A stretch of 64,000 bases of DNA from positions 51,900-115,899 of the forward strand of contig CAIRZB010000037.1 in assembly GCA_903882935.1 (NCBI GenBank), written 5' to 3'. Below, one piece after another: positions 34,105 to 43,032 of the stretch; the first letter of the stretch is position 1; every line of letters begins with the position of its first letter. Below the pieces are notes generated by a model. It searched no databases and had not been told where the DNA came from. It saw only the letters and a list, made by a program, of their open reading frames with translations. The stretch comes from an uncultured Parafilimonas sp. GTDB taxonomy: Bacteria; Bacteroidota; Bacteroidia; Chitinophagales; Chitinophagaceae. A program made the translations under genes and the position numbers.

Positions 34105-35061
34105 ATGAATTATCACGATTTTCCCAACCGCATCACCAAACTATTCGCCATACAATACCCTATCATACAAGCGGGCATGGTTTGGGCCAGTGGCTGGCGG
34201 TTGGCCAGCGCTGTAAGCAACGCAGGCGGCCTCGGTTTGATCGGCAGCGGAAGCATGTACCCTGATGTGCTGCGCCGCCATATACAGCAATGCAAAGCGG
34301 CCACGGATAAACCCTTCGGCGTAAACATACCATTGCTGTATGCCGACATTGAAAAACATCTCCAAATCATTATAGAAGAAGGGGTGAAGATTGTTTTTAC
34401 CTCTGCCGGCAACCCAAAAACTTATACGGGGCTGCTTAAAGAAAAAGGCATAACCGTGGTGCATGTGGTAAGCAGTAGCAAGTTTGCGAAAAAAGCAGAA
34501 GATGCTGGCTGCGACGCGGTGGTTGCAGAAGGCTTTGAGGCAGGCGGCCACAACGGCAGGGAAGAAACCACCACGCTGGTGCTGGTGCCCGCTGTTTGCG
34601 ATGCCGTAAAAATACCGGTGCTTGCCGCAGGCGGCATTGCCACAGGCAGGCAAATGCTGGCATGCATGGTACTGGGGGCCGAAGGCGTGCAAATAGGCAG
34701 CCGTTTTGTTTGCAGTGAGGAAGCATCCTCACACAACAATTTTAAAGAAGCCGTTATGCAAGCGGCAGAAGGCGACACTATGCTGAGCATGAAAAAAACG
34801 GTACCGGTAAGGTTGTTGAAGAACAAGTTTTTTGATGAGGTAAAAGCAGCAGAATTACGTGGCGCATCCCCAGAAGAGTTACAGCAATTGTTGGGAAAGG
34901 GCAGGGCAAAAAAAGGCATGTTTGAAGGCAATATGGATGAAGGCGAACTGGAGATAGGCCAAAGTGCCTACCTGGTTAACAACATACAACCCGCAGCCGC
35001 TATTGTTGATGAAATTTGGAGTGGGTTTTGCAATGCTAGGCAAAACCCGTTAAAGCTGTAA
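34105..35061 (+). CDS. Nitronate monooxygenase-family flavoprotein (2-nitropropane dioxygenase-like)
   Basis: About 318 residues from the ATG at 34105; a TTG two codons earlier is the only longer option. TIM-barrel flavoenzyme motifs are YPIIQAGMVWASGWRLASAVSNAGGLGLIG, CDAVVAEGFEAGGHNGREE (catalytic His and Gly-rich FMN loop) and IPVLAAGGIATGRQML, followed by GAEGVQIGSRF. The family oxidises alkyl nitronates such as propionate-3-nitronate; related proteins are FabK-type enoyl reductases, so the exact substrate is not certain. It is monocistronic, divergent from the toxin-antitoxin pair. Confidence 0.9.
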   Translation: MNYHDFPNRITKLFAIQYPIIQAGMVWASGWRLASAVSNAGGLGLIGSGSMYPDVLRRHIQQCKAATDKPFGVNIPLLYADIEKHLQIIIEEGVKIVFTSAGNPKTYTGLLKEKGITVVHVVSSSKFAKKAEDAGCDAVVAEGFEAGGHNGREETTTLVLVPAVCDAVKIPVLAAGGIATGRQMLACMVLGAEGVQIGSRFVCSEEASSHNNFKEAVMQAAEGDTMLSMKKTVPVRLLKNKFFDEVKAAELRGASPEELQQLLGKGRAKKGMFEGNMDEGELEIGQSAYLVNNIQPAAAIVDEIWSGFCNARQNPLKL

Positions 35062-35328
35062 GGGTTGGTGCCAAAGTGTAAAAAGCAGGCACAGTGTTTA
35101 CGCAGAATTGTTTCACCTAACGGATGCAACTAAATCAGCATTTTTTTGTTCCGGCAATTGATGTTGTGCGCAATTAAACAGTGGGTTGAAAAAAATAAAC
35201 CGTAATTCCTACGTTCCATTGAAACGTATGGTGCCTGATGTATTTGTATAATTTGTCAGTTTTACCATCAAGGCCTGCAGTAGATGCAAGCAACAACCTT
35301 TTACTTCATATGTTTAACCCATAATAGT

Positions 35329-35910
35329 ATGCAATACCTATTTTTAATATCAGCATGGGCCATGTTTGGCTTGCTGCACAGCGTACTTGCATACAGTGGG
35401 TTTAAACGGGCCATGCTGGGCCTAATGAAAAACAAGTACAAATACTACCGCTTGTTTTATTCAGCCTTTGCAACGCTGAATGTATTGGCTATCTTTTGGT
35501 TTCATTTCACGATGAGGAGTAATTTGTTGTGGCAAAATTCATTAGCAGAAAAAATTGCCGCCGCTGCCTTGTCCATTCCCGCAGTTATTATATTGGTAGC
35601 GGCGGCAAAAAAGTACTTCTTAGATTTAAGCGGCATTGATGTTTTATTAAAGCGTTTGCCCGTTCAGGCACACCTTGAGCAAACAGGGCTGCACAAATGG
35701 GTTAGGCACCCCTTGTACACTGGCACCTTATTGCTGGTTTGGTGTATATTTTTATGGAACCCTTCGCTCGCAAACCTAATTTCCGCGGCCTGCATCACCC
35801 TTTACACACGCATTGGTATTTACTTTGAGGAAAAGAAGTTGGTGCAATTATTTGGCGATGAATATATTGTTTATGCCAGCAAAGTACCCATGCTGATACC
35901 CGGATTATAA
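35329..35910 (+). CDS. Isoprenylcysteine methyltransferase/NnrU-like membrane protein
   Basis: About 193 residues from the ATG at 35329; another ATG lies 15 codons earlier. It has five or so membrane helices and the C-terminal signature HKWVRHPLYTGTLLLVWC with FGDEYIVYASKVPMLIP. This signature occurs in phospholipid and isoprenylcysteine carboxyl methyltransferases and NnrU-like proteins. The SAM-binding role is known for the family; its substrate here is unknown. No operon partner was found. Confidence 0.8.
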   Translation: MQYLFLISAWAMFGLLHSVLAYSGFKRAMLGLMKNKYKYYRLFYSAFATLNVLAIFWFHFTMRSNLLWQNSLAEKIAAAALSIPAVIILVAAAKKYFLDLSGIDVLLKRLPVQAHLEQTGLHKWVRHPLYTGTLLLVWCIFLWNPSLANLISAACITLYTRIGIYFEEKKLVQLFGDEYIVYASKVPMLIPGL

Positions 35911-35937
35911 TTTCAGCCTGCCAAGCAGTATGCCTTA

Positions 35938-37053
35938 TTATTTTACTGATACTTTGCGCTTTAGCCAGGCCCTAACCGGTTCGTCATAAAACTTTAAGCA
36001 CACATAAGCAAGCACAATAGAAGCTAAGAAAGCCAACAGCGCAACGGGGTATGCCTGTTGTAACGATAATTTTTTATTAGCCACCCAACCTGTGTAAATG
36101 TATATTATCGGGTAATGGGTAATGTACACCGGGTACGAAATGTCGCCCAAAAATGTACAGATGCCTTTGGCCCGCTTACCTGTTATGGTACCACCCGCAC
36201 CGAGGAATATTATCAACGGGAAGATAAAAATGATGCTGAGCGAGTCATATAAGCCATTCATCCATAAATGGTCTGCACCGCCTATCCTTGGCATCGCCAG
36301 AACAACCACTAACAGCAGGCTGCACCAAAAAAAAGCGTATTTAACTTGTGCGAGCTTACCCGCGCGAAAGAGTAACAACCCCGCAAAAAACGGGTACATC
36401 ACACGGGTAAAGCCAATACGCAATTGCTCCGCGTTAACCGTCCAACCACCAATAACATCCCCGTTGGGGCTTGTTACTGCCAAGTGTATCAATGCGGCAC
36501 CTGCCACGACAACCAATATCCAAAGCACCGTTTTTGAAAACTTACGGATAAAAGCGCCGTACAGAATGTTGGCGATGTATTCAAAAAACAGCGACCACCC
36601 GGGGCCATCCAATGGGTGCATCTCCTGCCAACCTCGTATATCCATCGAAATGGGGATGGGTATCAACGTAAAACCAATCAGCATAATCATAACCAACTGC
36701 CACATAGGTACATTGTGGATGCCGGGCCACAAAACAGAATCTTGGAAATAAAAACACAACGCACCAACAATAGAACCCATCACAACCATCGGTTGCAGAC
36801 GCACCAGCCGCCGCTTAAAAAAGTCGCCAACGCTCATTTTGCCCCAGCGGTCATCATACGCATAGCCAATTACAAAACCAGAAAGGAGAAAGAAGAAATC
36901 AACGGCCAAATAACCGTGGTTAATCACCTGGTCCAAATGGCTGGTGGAATGTGCTTCAAGAAGATGGAAGGCCACCACCACAACAGAGGCTACGCCCCGC
37001 AGCCCGTCAAGTATGGGATAATGTGGTTTTGTAAGCAACCGGTCTGTTTGCAT
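35938..37053 (-). CDS. Acyltransferase 3 family membrane protein (OafA-like)
   Basis: About 371 residues from the ATG at 37053; the extension upstream is AT-rich and lacks family similarity. The N-terminus YPILDGLRGVASVVVVAFHL carries the family RG motif and catalytic His. DFFFLLSGFVIGYAY is the next conserved block, and about ten membrane helices follow. Such enzymes O-acylate surface polysaccharides or other envelope sugars. It stands alone. Confidence 0.92.
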   Translation of the reverse strand: MQTDRLLTKPHYPILDGLRGVASVVVVAFHLLEAHSTSHLDQVINHGYLAVDFFFLLSGFVIGYAYDDRWGKMSVGDFFKRRLVRLQPMVVMGSIVGALCFYFQDSVLWPGIHNVPMWQLVMIMLIGFTLIPIPISMDIRGWQEMHPLDGPGWSLFFEYIANILYGAFIRKFSKTVLWILVVVAGAALIHLAVTSPNGDVIGGWTVNAEQLRIGFTRVMYPFFAGLLLFRAGKLAQVKYAFFWCSLLLVVVLAMPRIGGADHLWMNGLYDSLSIIFIFPLIIFLGAGGTITGKRAKGICTFLGDISYPVYITHYPIIYIYTGWVANKKLSLQQAYPVALLAFLASIVLAYVCLKFYDEPVRAWLKRKVSVK

Positions 37054-37315
37054 AATATATGAATGATTGGTAAGTTGATAATTGGTGAAAATGGAAGCGT
37101 CTGAATTTTCCAAAACGATTAAATCCTTTATTGATATTATAGAACAGTTTGGCTTTAGCTTGATAAGGGTACTGCAGTTTTCACTTTTCACCCTTTAAAT
37201 AATACCGTTATATGTTTTGCTGCTTTTATGGCAAGGCTGCACCGGTTTGCAATATAAGGTAAATGGGGTTTATGGGATATTTTTATTGGCTCTATGTGGA
37301 ATGAAAAAGTTCACA

Positions 37316-37651
37316 TTACTTTTTTGTAGCAAGGCTGTCTACAATTATTTTAATTGTTTTATCGTCAATACTGTCAAGTTCCGAGTTGTCATATACTGTT
37401 AGCAGATAAACCTCATTATTAGGCATCATAACATATGAAATAACGCGGGCACCGCCGCTCTTGCCTTTTCCCTTGCTTTTGATACCGATCCTTATCTTAT
37501 AGGTATCGTTACCCAAAGGTATTCCGGAATCTGGAGAGGTTTCTAACAATATTCCTAAGTTAGCAATTTCTTGTTTTAGGGAAGGGAATTTCTTTATCAG
37601 GCGCTTGGCCTCCTTTTTAAATCTATCAGCAGGTATTATACTAAATTTCAC
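37316..37651 (-). CDS. RelE-family toxin
   Basis: A 111-residue protein of the RelE/HigB-type fold. It has the basic N-terminal helices DRFKKEAKRLIKKFPSLKQEI and the core DTYKIRIGIKSKGKGKSGGAR followed by a strand-rich C-terminus (EVYLLTVYDNSE). It is probably a translation-dependent mRNA interferase. It overlaps the upstream partner gene by 11 bases, the same overlap as in the pair at 33.8 kb. Confidence 0.85.
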   Translation of the reverse strand: MKFSIIPADRFKKEAKRLIKKFPSLKQEIANLGILLETSPDSGIPLGNDTYKIRIGIKSKGKGKSGGARVISYVMMPNNEVYLLTVYDNSELDSIDDKTIKIIVDSLATKK

Positions 37652-37859
37652 TTAGAAATTCATTTAATGTTTGCTTATGCCCAGATGAATTTTTAAGCAA
37701 AGCCACTTGTTCAAAAGCTTCCTTAAGGTCTGATTTTAGTTTTAAAGCCTGTTCGTATTTCTTAAGTTTATTTAAAACCTTTTCCCATTCCGCTATTGGT
37801 AGTTGAACAGCTTGGGTATTGCCATCCATATCACTTAAATATTGCAACGCTACTTTCAT
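37641..37859 (-). CDS. Antitoxin partner of the RelE-type toxin
   Basis: A 72-residue protein. Its N-terminus (MKVALQYLSDMDGNTQAVQL) resembles the beta-strand DNA-contact or Phd-like entry of small antitoxins. The long helix from PIAEWEKVLNKLKKYEQALK would bind the toxin. It is assigned from gene order, size and an 11-base overlap with the toxin; the family itself was not firmly recognised. Confidence 0.78.
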   Translation of the reverse strand: MKVALQYLSDMDGNTQAVQLPIAEWEKVLNKLKKYEQALKLKSDLKEAFEQVALLKNSSGHKQTLNEFLSEI

Positions 37860-37893
37860 ATTTCAAATTTAAGAAATCCTATTGACTCTAAAG

Positions 37894-39096
37894 CTACACA
37901 TTCCCGCAAACTTCCTCCACCACACCAACTATTGTTTCACAGGCATGTATCATTTCTTCGTCTGTAATAATCAATGGGGGCGCAAAACGCAGGCAATCCG
38001 GGGCAAACAAAAACCAGTCAGTTATCAAACCGGCTTTAACGCAGGCATGTACCACTTGCTGGTTTGTTTCGGCATTTGCAAACCGCAGGGATGCCCACAA
38101 GCCTGCGGTTCTTATTTGCTGTATGGCGTGGTGTTGCAGGTGTTTAACAATCAACTGTTCCTTATTGTTAACATTTGCAATATACCCACCTTCCAATAAC
38201 ACCTCCAATGCCGCTTTGCCGGCCGCACAGCTAACAGGGTGGCCGCCAAAAGTGGTTATATGGCCTAACACGGGGTTGTGGGTAAGCAAGCTCATTAGTT
38301 TATTGCTTGCAATAAAGGCACCCAATGGCATACCACCGCCAAGTGCCTTACCTAGCAACAACACATCGGGTACAACATTATATTGCCCAAATGCCCACAA
38401 TGTGCCTGTTCGGCCAAAACCGGCCTGTATCTCATCCAATATCATCAGTACTCCGTGTTGGGTACATTTTTGCCGTATAGCCTGCAGCCAACCTGCCGGT
38501 GGCTTGTTTATACCGCTTTCGGCTTGCACCGTTTCCAGTATAACGCAGGCTGTGGTATCGTCAATCGCACCTAGCACGGCTTCGGTGCCGTAGTCAAAAT
38601 GGTGTACATCGGGCAGCAATGGGCGAAAGGCATTGCGCCAATATTCATCCCCCATCAAGCTCAGCGCTCCTTGGGTGCTGCCATGGTAGCTTTTGTTAAA
38701 CGCTATTATTTTGCTGCGGTTAGTTGCGCGCTTGGCCAACTTCATGGCTCCTTCAGTAGCCTCGGCCCCGCTGTTGGTGAAATAAACTGTGTTTAAGCTG
38801 GGGGGCAGGTGTTCGGCCAACAGTTGGGCATAGGCCACTTGCGGTGTTTCAATAAACTCGCCGTACACAATCAAGTGCATATAGGCCTCTGCTTGTTTTT
38901 TAACCGCATCTACTACGCGCAGGTGGCCATGGCCTATGTTGCAAACACTAAAGCCCGAAATAAGGTCAAGCCATCGCCTGCCTGCCGCATCGTATTGGTA
39001 ACAGCCCTCGGCCCTTACAATCTCCAGCCCGATAGGTGCGGGCGAGGTTTGGGCCACGTGGCTTAAAAACAATTGTCTGTTTGAGATTGACTGCAT
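37894..39096 (-). CDS. Class-III (acetylornithine-like) PLP aminotransferase
   Basis: A 400-residue fold-type I aminotransferase. Motifs: YFTNSGAEATEGAMKLAKR for PLP phosphate binding, FNKSYHGST, ILDEIQAGFGRTG, and the PLP lysine in LLLGKALGGGMPLGAF, followed by TTFGGHPVSCAA. The closest known roles are acetylornithine, ornithine or lysine epsilon aminotransferases. No arginine-biosynthesis genes are next to it, so a catabolic or unassigned role remains possible. Monocistronic. Confidence 0.88.
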   Translation of the reverse strand: MQSISNRQLFLSHVAQTSPAPIGLEIVRAEGCYQYDAAGRRWLDLISGFSVCNIGHGHLRVVDAVKKQAEAYMHLIVYGEFIETPQVAYAQLLAEHLPPSLNTVYFTNSGAEATEGAMKLAKRATNRSKIIAFNKSYHGSTQGALSLMGDEYWRNAFRPLLPDVHHFDYGTEAVLGAIDDTTACVILETVQAESGINKPPAGWLQAIRQKCTQHGVLMILDEIQAGFGRTGTLWAFGQYNVVPDVLLLGKALGGGMPLGAFIASNKLMSLLTHNPVLGHITTFGGHPVSCAAGKAALEVLLEGGYIANVNNKEQLIVKHLQHHAIQQIRTAGLWASLRFANAETNQQVVHACVKAGLITDWFLFAPDCLRFAPPLIITDEEMIHACETIVGVVEEVCGNV

Positions 39097-39241
39097 GGTA
39101 TAGTATTATCCACGGCAAAATTCCGCCAAACAAAGGGATTATTTATTTTTTTATCAACAAAGCTGCACAACAGGCCAACCGTGGCCTATTATTGTTTTGC
39201 CGGTCACATTTTCTGGCTATTTTTAACGCAAAAAAAGCAAC

Positions 39242-39772
39242 ATGGCAATCATCCTCCCGCTGTTTGGCAAAGCACCACAGTTTGGCAGCAATTGTTTTAT
39301 TGCCCCCACGGCCACCATTGTGGGCGACGTGGTAGCGGGCGACGACTGCAGTTTTTGGTTTAATGCCGTGGTGCGGGGCGATGTACATTATATTAAAATG
39401 GGCAATAAGGTTAATGTGCAAGACGGGGCCATCATACATTGCACCTACCAGAAAAACCCCACCAATATAGGCAACAATGTATCCATAGGCCACAATGCCA
39501 TTGTGCACGGCTGCACCGTGTTTGACGATGTGCTGATTGGCATGGGTGCCATTGTGATGGACAGGTGCCAGGTACACAGCAACTCCATTATTGCCGCGGG
39601 TGCCGTGGTTACGGAAGATACGGTGGTGGAGGCGGGCTGTATTTATGCCGGGGTACCAGCCAAAAAAATAAAAGAAGTATCCCCCGAAATGATAAAGGGC
39701 GAGATAAACCGTATCGCCAATAGCTACGTAAAATATTCTTCATGGTTTTCTGAAATCAATGCAGCGAAATAG
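39242..39772 (+). CDS. Gamma carbonic anhydrase-family protein
   Basis: A 176-residue left-handed beta-helix protein. The hexapeptide repeats SFWFNAVVRGDVHYIKMGNKVNVQDGAIIHC, then SIGHNAIVHGC contain the three zinc-ligand histidines expected for the gamma class, and the C-terminus is helical (MIKGEINRIANSYVKYSSWF). Many members are annotated this way but not all are active anhydrases. It is followed by a small lipoprotein gene. Confidence 0.92.
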   Translation: MAIILPLFGKAPQFGSNCFIAPTATIVGDVVAGDDCSFWFNAVVRGDVHYIKMGNKVNVQDGAIIHCTYQKNPTNIGNNVSIGHNAIVHGCTVFDDVLIGMGAIVMDRCQVHSNSIIAAGAVVTEDTVVEAGCIYAGVPAKKIKEVSPEMIKGEINRIANSYVKYSSWFSEINAAK

Positions 39773-39845
39773 AAAAACGTGTTGTCTTTTAATACGGATA
39801 GCTTTTGCGCTTACAATCAAAACTTACTGCTTAATTTTTACAACT

Positions 39846-40031
39846 ATGATCAAAACTTGGGCAAAAGCTATCCTTTTTGCTTTTAGTGTTTATTGTTTGT
39901 CATCTTGCGCCGTTAAAAAAGGATGTCCTTCCAACGGAGCAAATGTAGGTGCGGAGCGGATACTGAGTGGCGACCCCCAGGCAGCTAAAAGTATAAGAAA
40001 CGGAAAAAGATACAACATAAGAAAATTTTAG
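39846..40031 (+). CDS. Small lipoprotein
   Basis: A 61-residue protein from the ATG at 39846. It has a signal peptide with lipobox LSSC (AILFAFSVYCLSSC), then a short mature tail with GCPSNGANVGAERILSG and a basic end. Short lipoproteins with a CPSNG-NVGAE motif are, to my recollection, seen in related Bacteroidota, but none has a known role. Its stop is 15 bases before the next gene. Confidence 0.65.
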   Translation: MIKTWAKAILFAFSVYCLSSCAVKKGCPSNGANVGAERILSGDPQAAKSIRNGKRYNIRKF

Positions 40032-40046
40032 GGGGAGGGATTATAT

Positions 40047-40328
40047 ATGGAAACTTATGAATTAAACACCAACGTCAGTACTGTTATTGACGAAAACGGC
40101 AGCCTGCAAAAATTTTACTCGCTAACCAACCAACTGAGCAAAACCAGGCACGTACGCTTTACCAACAAATTAGATGATGCCGACAATATTGAATGGCATT
40201 TTAAGTACCGTGGCCACCAACTTACCCTACAGTATAATATATACAATGGGGTTACCTTAATGCCACAAAAAACCAAAGACATTAACGCCGCAGCTAAGCT
40301 AGCCGTAAAACTAAAACAAGCCGTTTAG
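40047..40328 (+). CDS. Hypothetical protein
   Basis: A 93-residue protein, no recognised domain. It alternates strands and a C-terminal helix (INAAAKLAVKLKQAV). It has an unusually clear purine-rich Shine-Dalgarno-like stretch (GGGGGAGGG, 40031-40039) 7 bases before the ATG, rare in this window. Its last four bases overlap the convergent rsgA gene. Confidence 0.65.
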   Translation: METYELNTNVSTVIDENGSLQKFYSLTNQLSKTRHVRFTNKLDDADNIEWHFKYRGHQLTLQYNIYNGVTLMPQKTKDINAAAKLAVKLKQAV

Positions 40329-41251
40329 TATTTGTTTTCAGTTATAGATTCTAGTATGGCGTAGTAGCTTACGTACCTGTCCATGGCCATAAGGCTGTGT
40401 TCCGCCGCATATTTTACCGCACAGCCCGGCTCATTAACATGTAAACAATTATTAAACTGGCAATTGCCAAGCAAACGCCGCATTTCAGGAAAGTAGTGGC
40501 TTAGTTCCTGCTTTGGTATGTCTACCAGGCCATATTCTCGTATGCCGGGCGTGTCAATTATTTTGCCGCCGCCGGGCAGGTTAAACATTTCGGCAAAGGT
40601 GGTCGTGTGCATGCCTTTACCGCTCCACCCGCTTACCTCCTGTGTACGAAGCCCCATTTGCGGAAACATCGTATTAATAAAGGTTGACTTACCCACGCCG
40701 CTGTGGCCGCTAAGTAGGGTGGTTTTATCGCGCAGCAAGTCTCTTATTTCTTCGCCCCCCTGCCCCGTTTGCATACTGGCCAGCAATACTTTGTACCCGA
40801 TGGCTTCATAAATATCCTTCAGTTCGGCAAATTTATCCAGCTCTTTTTTTCTGTAAATGTCACTTTTATTAAACACCACGATGGCCGGTATGTGGTAAGC
40901 CTCGGCCGACACCAAAAACCTGTCAATAAACCCCTGCGAGGTGCGTGGGTCTTTAAGGGTGGCAAACAGCAGTGCTTGGTCAAGGTTACTGGCTATAATA
41001 TGGTGGTGCAGCCTGTGGTGGGGTGAAGCCCGCACCATATAATTCTTACGGTCGTAAATATTGGTGATGATGGCGGTATTTTCAGCAACCTCCTCAATAT
41101 CCATATCAACCTCATCCCCTACCGCCACTGGGTTGGTAGAGTTTAGCCCTTCCATTTTAAAAACGCCTTTCAAGCGGGCATTGTACACCTGGCCGTCTTC
41201 TGCCCCGGCAACATACCAGCTTCCCGTTGATTTATAAATAAGCGCCTTCAT
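40325..41251 (-). CDS. rsgA: Ribosome biogenesis GTPase RsgA
   Basis: A 308-residue circularly permuted GTPase. It has an N-terminal OB fold (residues 1-65), then G4 (FNKSD), G1 (GHSGVGKSTF) and G3 (DTPGIREYG). The C-terminal zinc knuckle follows the pattern C-x4-C-x-H-x5-C in LGNCQFNNCLHVNEPGCAVK. It matures the 30S subunit. TATCTTCG on the minus strand (41260-41267) lies 8 bases before the start. Its 3' end overlaps a convergent small gene by 4 bases. Confidence 0.96.
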   Translation of the reverse strand: MKALIYKSTGSWYVAGAEDGQVYNARLKGVFKMEGLNSTNPVAVGDEVDMDIEEVAENTAIITNIYDRKNYMVRASPHHRLHHHIIASNLDQALLFATLKDPRTSQGFIDRFLVSAEAYHIPAIVVFNKSDIYRKKELDKFAELKDIYEAIGYKVLLASMQTGQGGEEIRDLLRDKTTLLSGHSGVGKSTFINTMFPQMGLRTQEVSGWSGKGMHTTTFAEMFNLPGGGKIIDTPGIREYGLVDIPKQELSHYFPEMRRLLGNCQFNNCLHVNEPGCAVKYAAEHSLMAMDRYVSYYAILESITENKY

Positions 41252-41284
41252 ATAAGCCGCGAAGATACGGCAATCGGGAATGGC

Positions 41285-41360
41285 GGGGCGGGAAACGTGA
41301 ATCGGGAAACGGGAAACGTGAATGGTGAGTGGTGAAGGGTGAATTGAGAAACGTGAATGG
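41285..41360. repeat. Short GAAACGTGAAT repeats
   Basis: Three copies of GAAACGTGAAT occur in about 70 bases, separated by related GGGAAACGG and GTGAATGG words. Similar words (GGAAACC and GAAACTTGAAACC) recur near 42230. This is simple sequence upstream of rsgA with no coding sense. Confidence 0.6.
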
Positions 41361-41452
41361 GGGAATCGGCCGGTTATTAAATATATCTTTTGTTTGTATT
41401 AGGGTAGGATGCGGATTCGCTTTTCTTCCGTTTCCTGCCTGAAAATAATTCG

Positions 41453-41752
41453 TTAATTTGTCCAACTCAATTCGGTAGGCATTTCGTACCAAATTGGAAA
41501 GGCAGAATAAAATGCCCTCATATTGTTCAGGTTACGTTCATCAAACCCTTTTCCAAATTCAATCGTAAGTTGTTGGCTAAGGGTTTTTAGTACAGCTTTT
41601 CCGTACACGGCTTTGGTTTTCCCTTCTTGCTCATCTTCCACAATAAGCCTGCCTATTTCCCAATAGGTTTTAAGCAGTATACTGTTTACCGCTCGTAAGC
41701 TTTGCAGCCTTGAAGCTTCTATAATTTGCTTAACATGTTGGTATAGCTGCAT
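41453..41752 (-). pseudogene. DUF1016 (YhcG) N-terminal fragment
   Basis: About 99 residues matching only the start of the DUF1016/YhcG family (usually about 330 residues plus a nuclease domain). The segment from ILLKTYWEIGRLIVEDEQEG to GKGFDERNLNNMRAFYSAFP is characteristic. It ends in ELSWTN, where intact proteins continue LSWTHYR into the PD-(D/E)XK domain, which is missing. A second scrap of the same family lies upstream at about 41906-41985. The locus is a decayed remnant, probably non-functional. Confidence 0.78.
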
Positions 41753-42264
41753 ATTGTTTACAATGTTGTACAATATTAATCAGCTTTCCATTAACGGCAA
41801 ACAGGTGGCGGTCTTTCGCATCCGGAAAATGCATGAAGACAGCTTGTGCATAAAAAGAGAAACACGGTCATTGGGTCAATGGTCAGTAGGTCATTCAGGA
41901 AAAAACTTTCCAATTCTTGACGCACTGCGTCAAGAATTGGAAAGAGAGAATAAAAGAGTCTCATATCGTTATTAAAGGTGCATTTCAACCAACCCAACCA
42001 TCTATTCTACTGTGTATACCACTTCCTTCCTAAACAACCTATCCAGCGAGCGAACGCCCGCACCTTCTACCAAAAGAAACAGGCAAACCAACAACTGCGC
42101 ATAATCCGAAAGTGTTTCGTGCATCACCGCCGAAAATCTTTTTCGAGGTCTTATTTATCACGGCTCACCATTTTCTTTTCACTCCCCACCATTCATGATT
42201 ACCATTTCATACCTCACATCCTCCATCAAACTGGAAACCGGAAACTTGAAACCGGCAACCTGTA
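41753..42264 (+). other. Intergenic region, 512 bases, with yhcG debris
   Basis: No intact gene. On the minus strand, about 41906-41985 reads NNDMRLFYSLFPILDAVRQEL, the same motif that occurs near the end of the neighbouring yhcG fragment. It includes a perfect 19-bp palindrome. The rest (42000-42264) shows no gene. Confidence 0.6.
41906..41944. repeat. Perfect 19-bp inverted repeat
   Basis: CTTTCCAATTCTTGACGCA (41906-41924) and its exact complement (41926-41944) with a single central C. Both strands can be read as FPILDA-RQELE, a DUF1016 motif, so the palindrome may have arisen by inverted duplication inside the yhcG relic. Confidence 0.85.
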
Positions 42265-43032
42265 TTAAAATCCCGCATAATAATCATACCCCAGCTCTGC
42301 CCAGTAGTCGCGCGGCTTGGTGTTGCTAAAAAACATCGTCCCTATGCATTTCAGGTGCTTTATGCCGTATTTAACGGGGATGATTAACCGTAATGGGAAA
42401 CCCTGTTTCATAGGCAGCGGTTTGCCGTTCATTTCGTAGCACAATATGGTTTGTGGCAGTAAAAAGCTCTTCATGTCAATGCCCACAAAATACTTTTTAT
42501 TGGGTGTTTGCAGCCCTGCATACTGCATCTGCTCAAAACCTTGTAGGTGGTAATGCTCCAAAAATGTTTTCACCGGCACACCGGCCCAATGGGTAACCTG
42601 GTTCCAGCCTTCAATGCATTTAAAATCGAATATCACTTCTTTTTTGGGCAGTTGCTTTATGTCGTCCAAGCTAACTTTTAAGGTGTCGCCTGCCGCCCGT
42701 ATTATCTGCAGCCGCCATTGGGCAGCGTCAATGGTGTCTTGTATGCCTACCAACCCATTTACCTTTACATTTTTTACTGCGGCCGAGATAGGGTATTCTT
42801 TTACACGCGAGTTGCTATCCAATGCCCCTTTAAATATTTTTTCGTTGGCCTCTAGGGTTTTGCGCAAGGGTTTTAGGGTCAGGTCATCCTTAGGCTGGCT
42901 GTTTAGCCATTGCCAGGCATACACCCCACCCGTTACCAATACAGCAAACAAAACAAAGGCAATAACTACTCTTTTTGTGTACGTGGTATTGCTGATGGTT
43001 ACCGTACGTTTAAAAAAATCAGGCTTCTTCAT
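42265..43032 (-). CDS. Molybdopterin-dependent oxidoreductase (sulfite oxidase/MsrP-like domain)
   Basis: About 255 residues from the ATG at 43032; upstream in-frame starts are TTG only. One N-terminal membrane helix (VVIAFVLFAVLVTGGVYAW) anchors a periplasmic domain. The oxidoreductase molybdopterin-binding fold is seen in EVIFDFKCIEGWNQVTHWAGVPV, with the Mo-liganding Cys, and in KQGFPLRLIIPVKYGIKHLKCIG. The substrate is unknown. It overlaps the upstream cytochrome b gene by 14 bases, which makes that protein its likely membrane electron partner, as in YedYZ-like systems. Confidence 0.88.
   Translation of the reverse strand: MKKPDFFKRTVTISNTTYTKRVVIAFVLFAVLVTGGVYAWQWLNSQPKDDLTLKPLRKTLEANEKIFKGALDSNSRVKEYPISAAVKNVKVNGLVGIQDTIDAAQWRLQIIRAAGDTLKVSLDDIKQLPKKEVIFDFKCIEGWNQVTHWAGVPVKTFLEHYHLQGFEQMQYAGLQTPNKKYFVGIDMKSFLLPQTILCYEMNGKPLPMKQGFPLRLIIPVKYGIKHLKCIGTMFFSNTKPRDYWAELGYDYYAGF

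Noticed and set aside
34141..34931. Minus-strand frames opposite the nitronate monooxygenase gene
   Set aside because: All lie antisense to a clear flavoenzyme and lack recognisable motifs.
41285..41360. GAAACGTGAAT repeats as a CRISPR array
   Set aside because: Units are too short, irregular and without unique spacers, and no cas genes are present.
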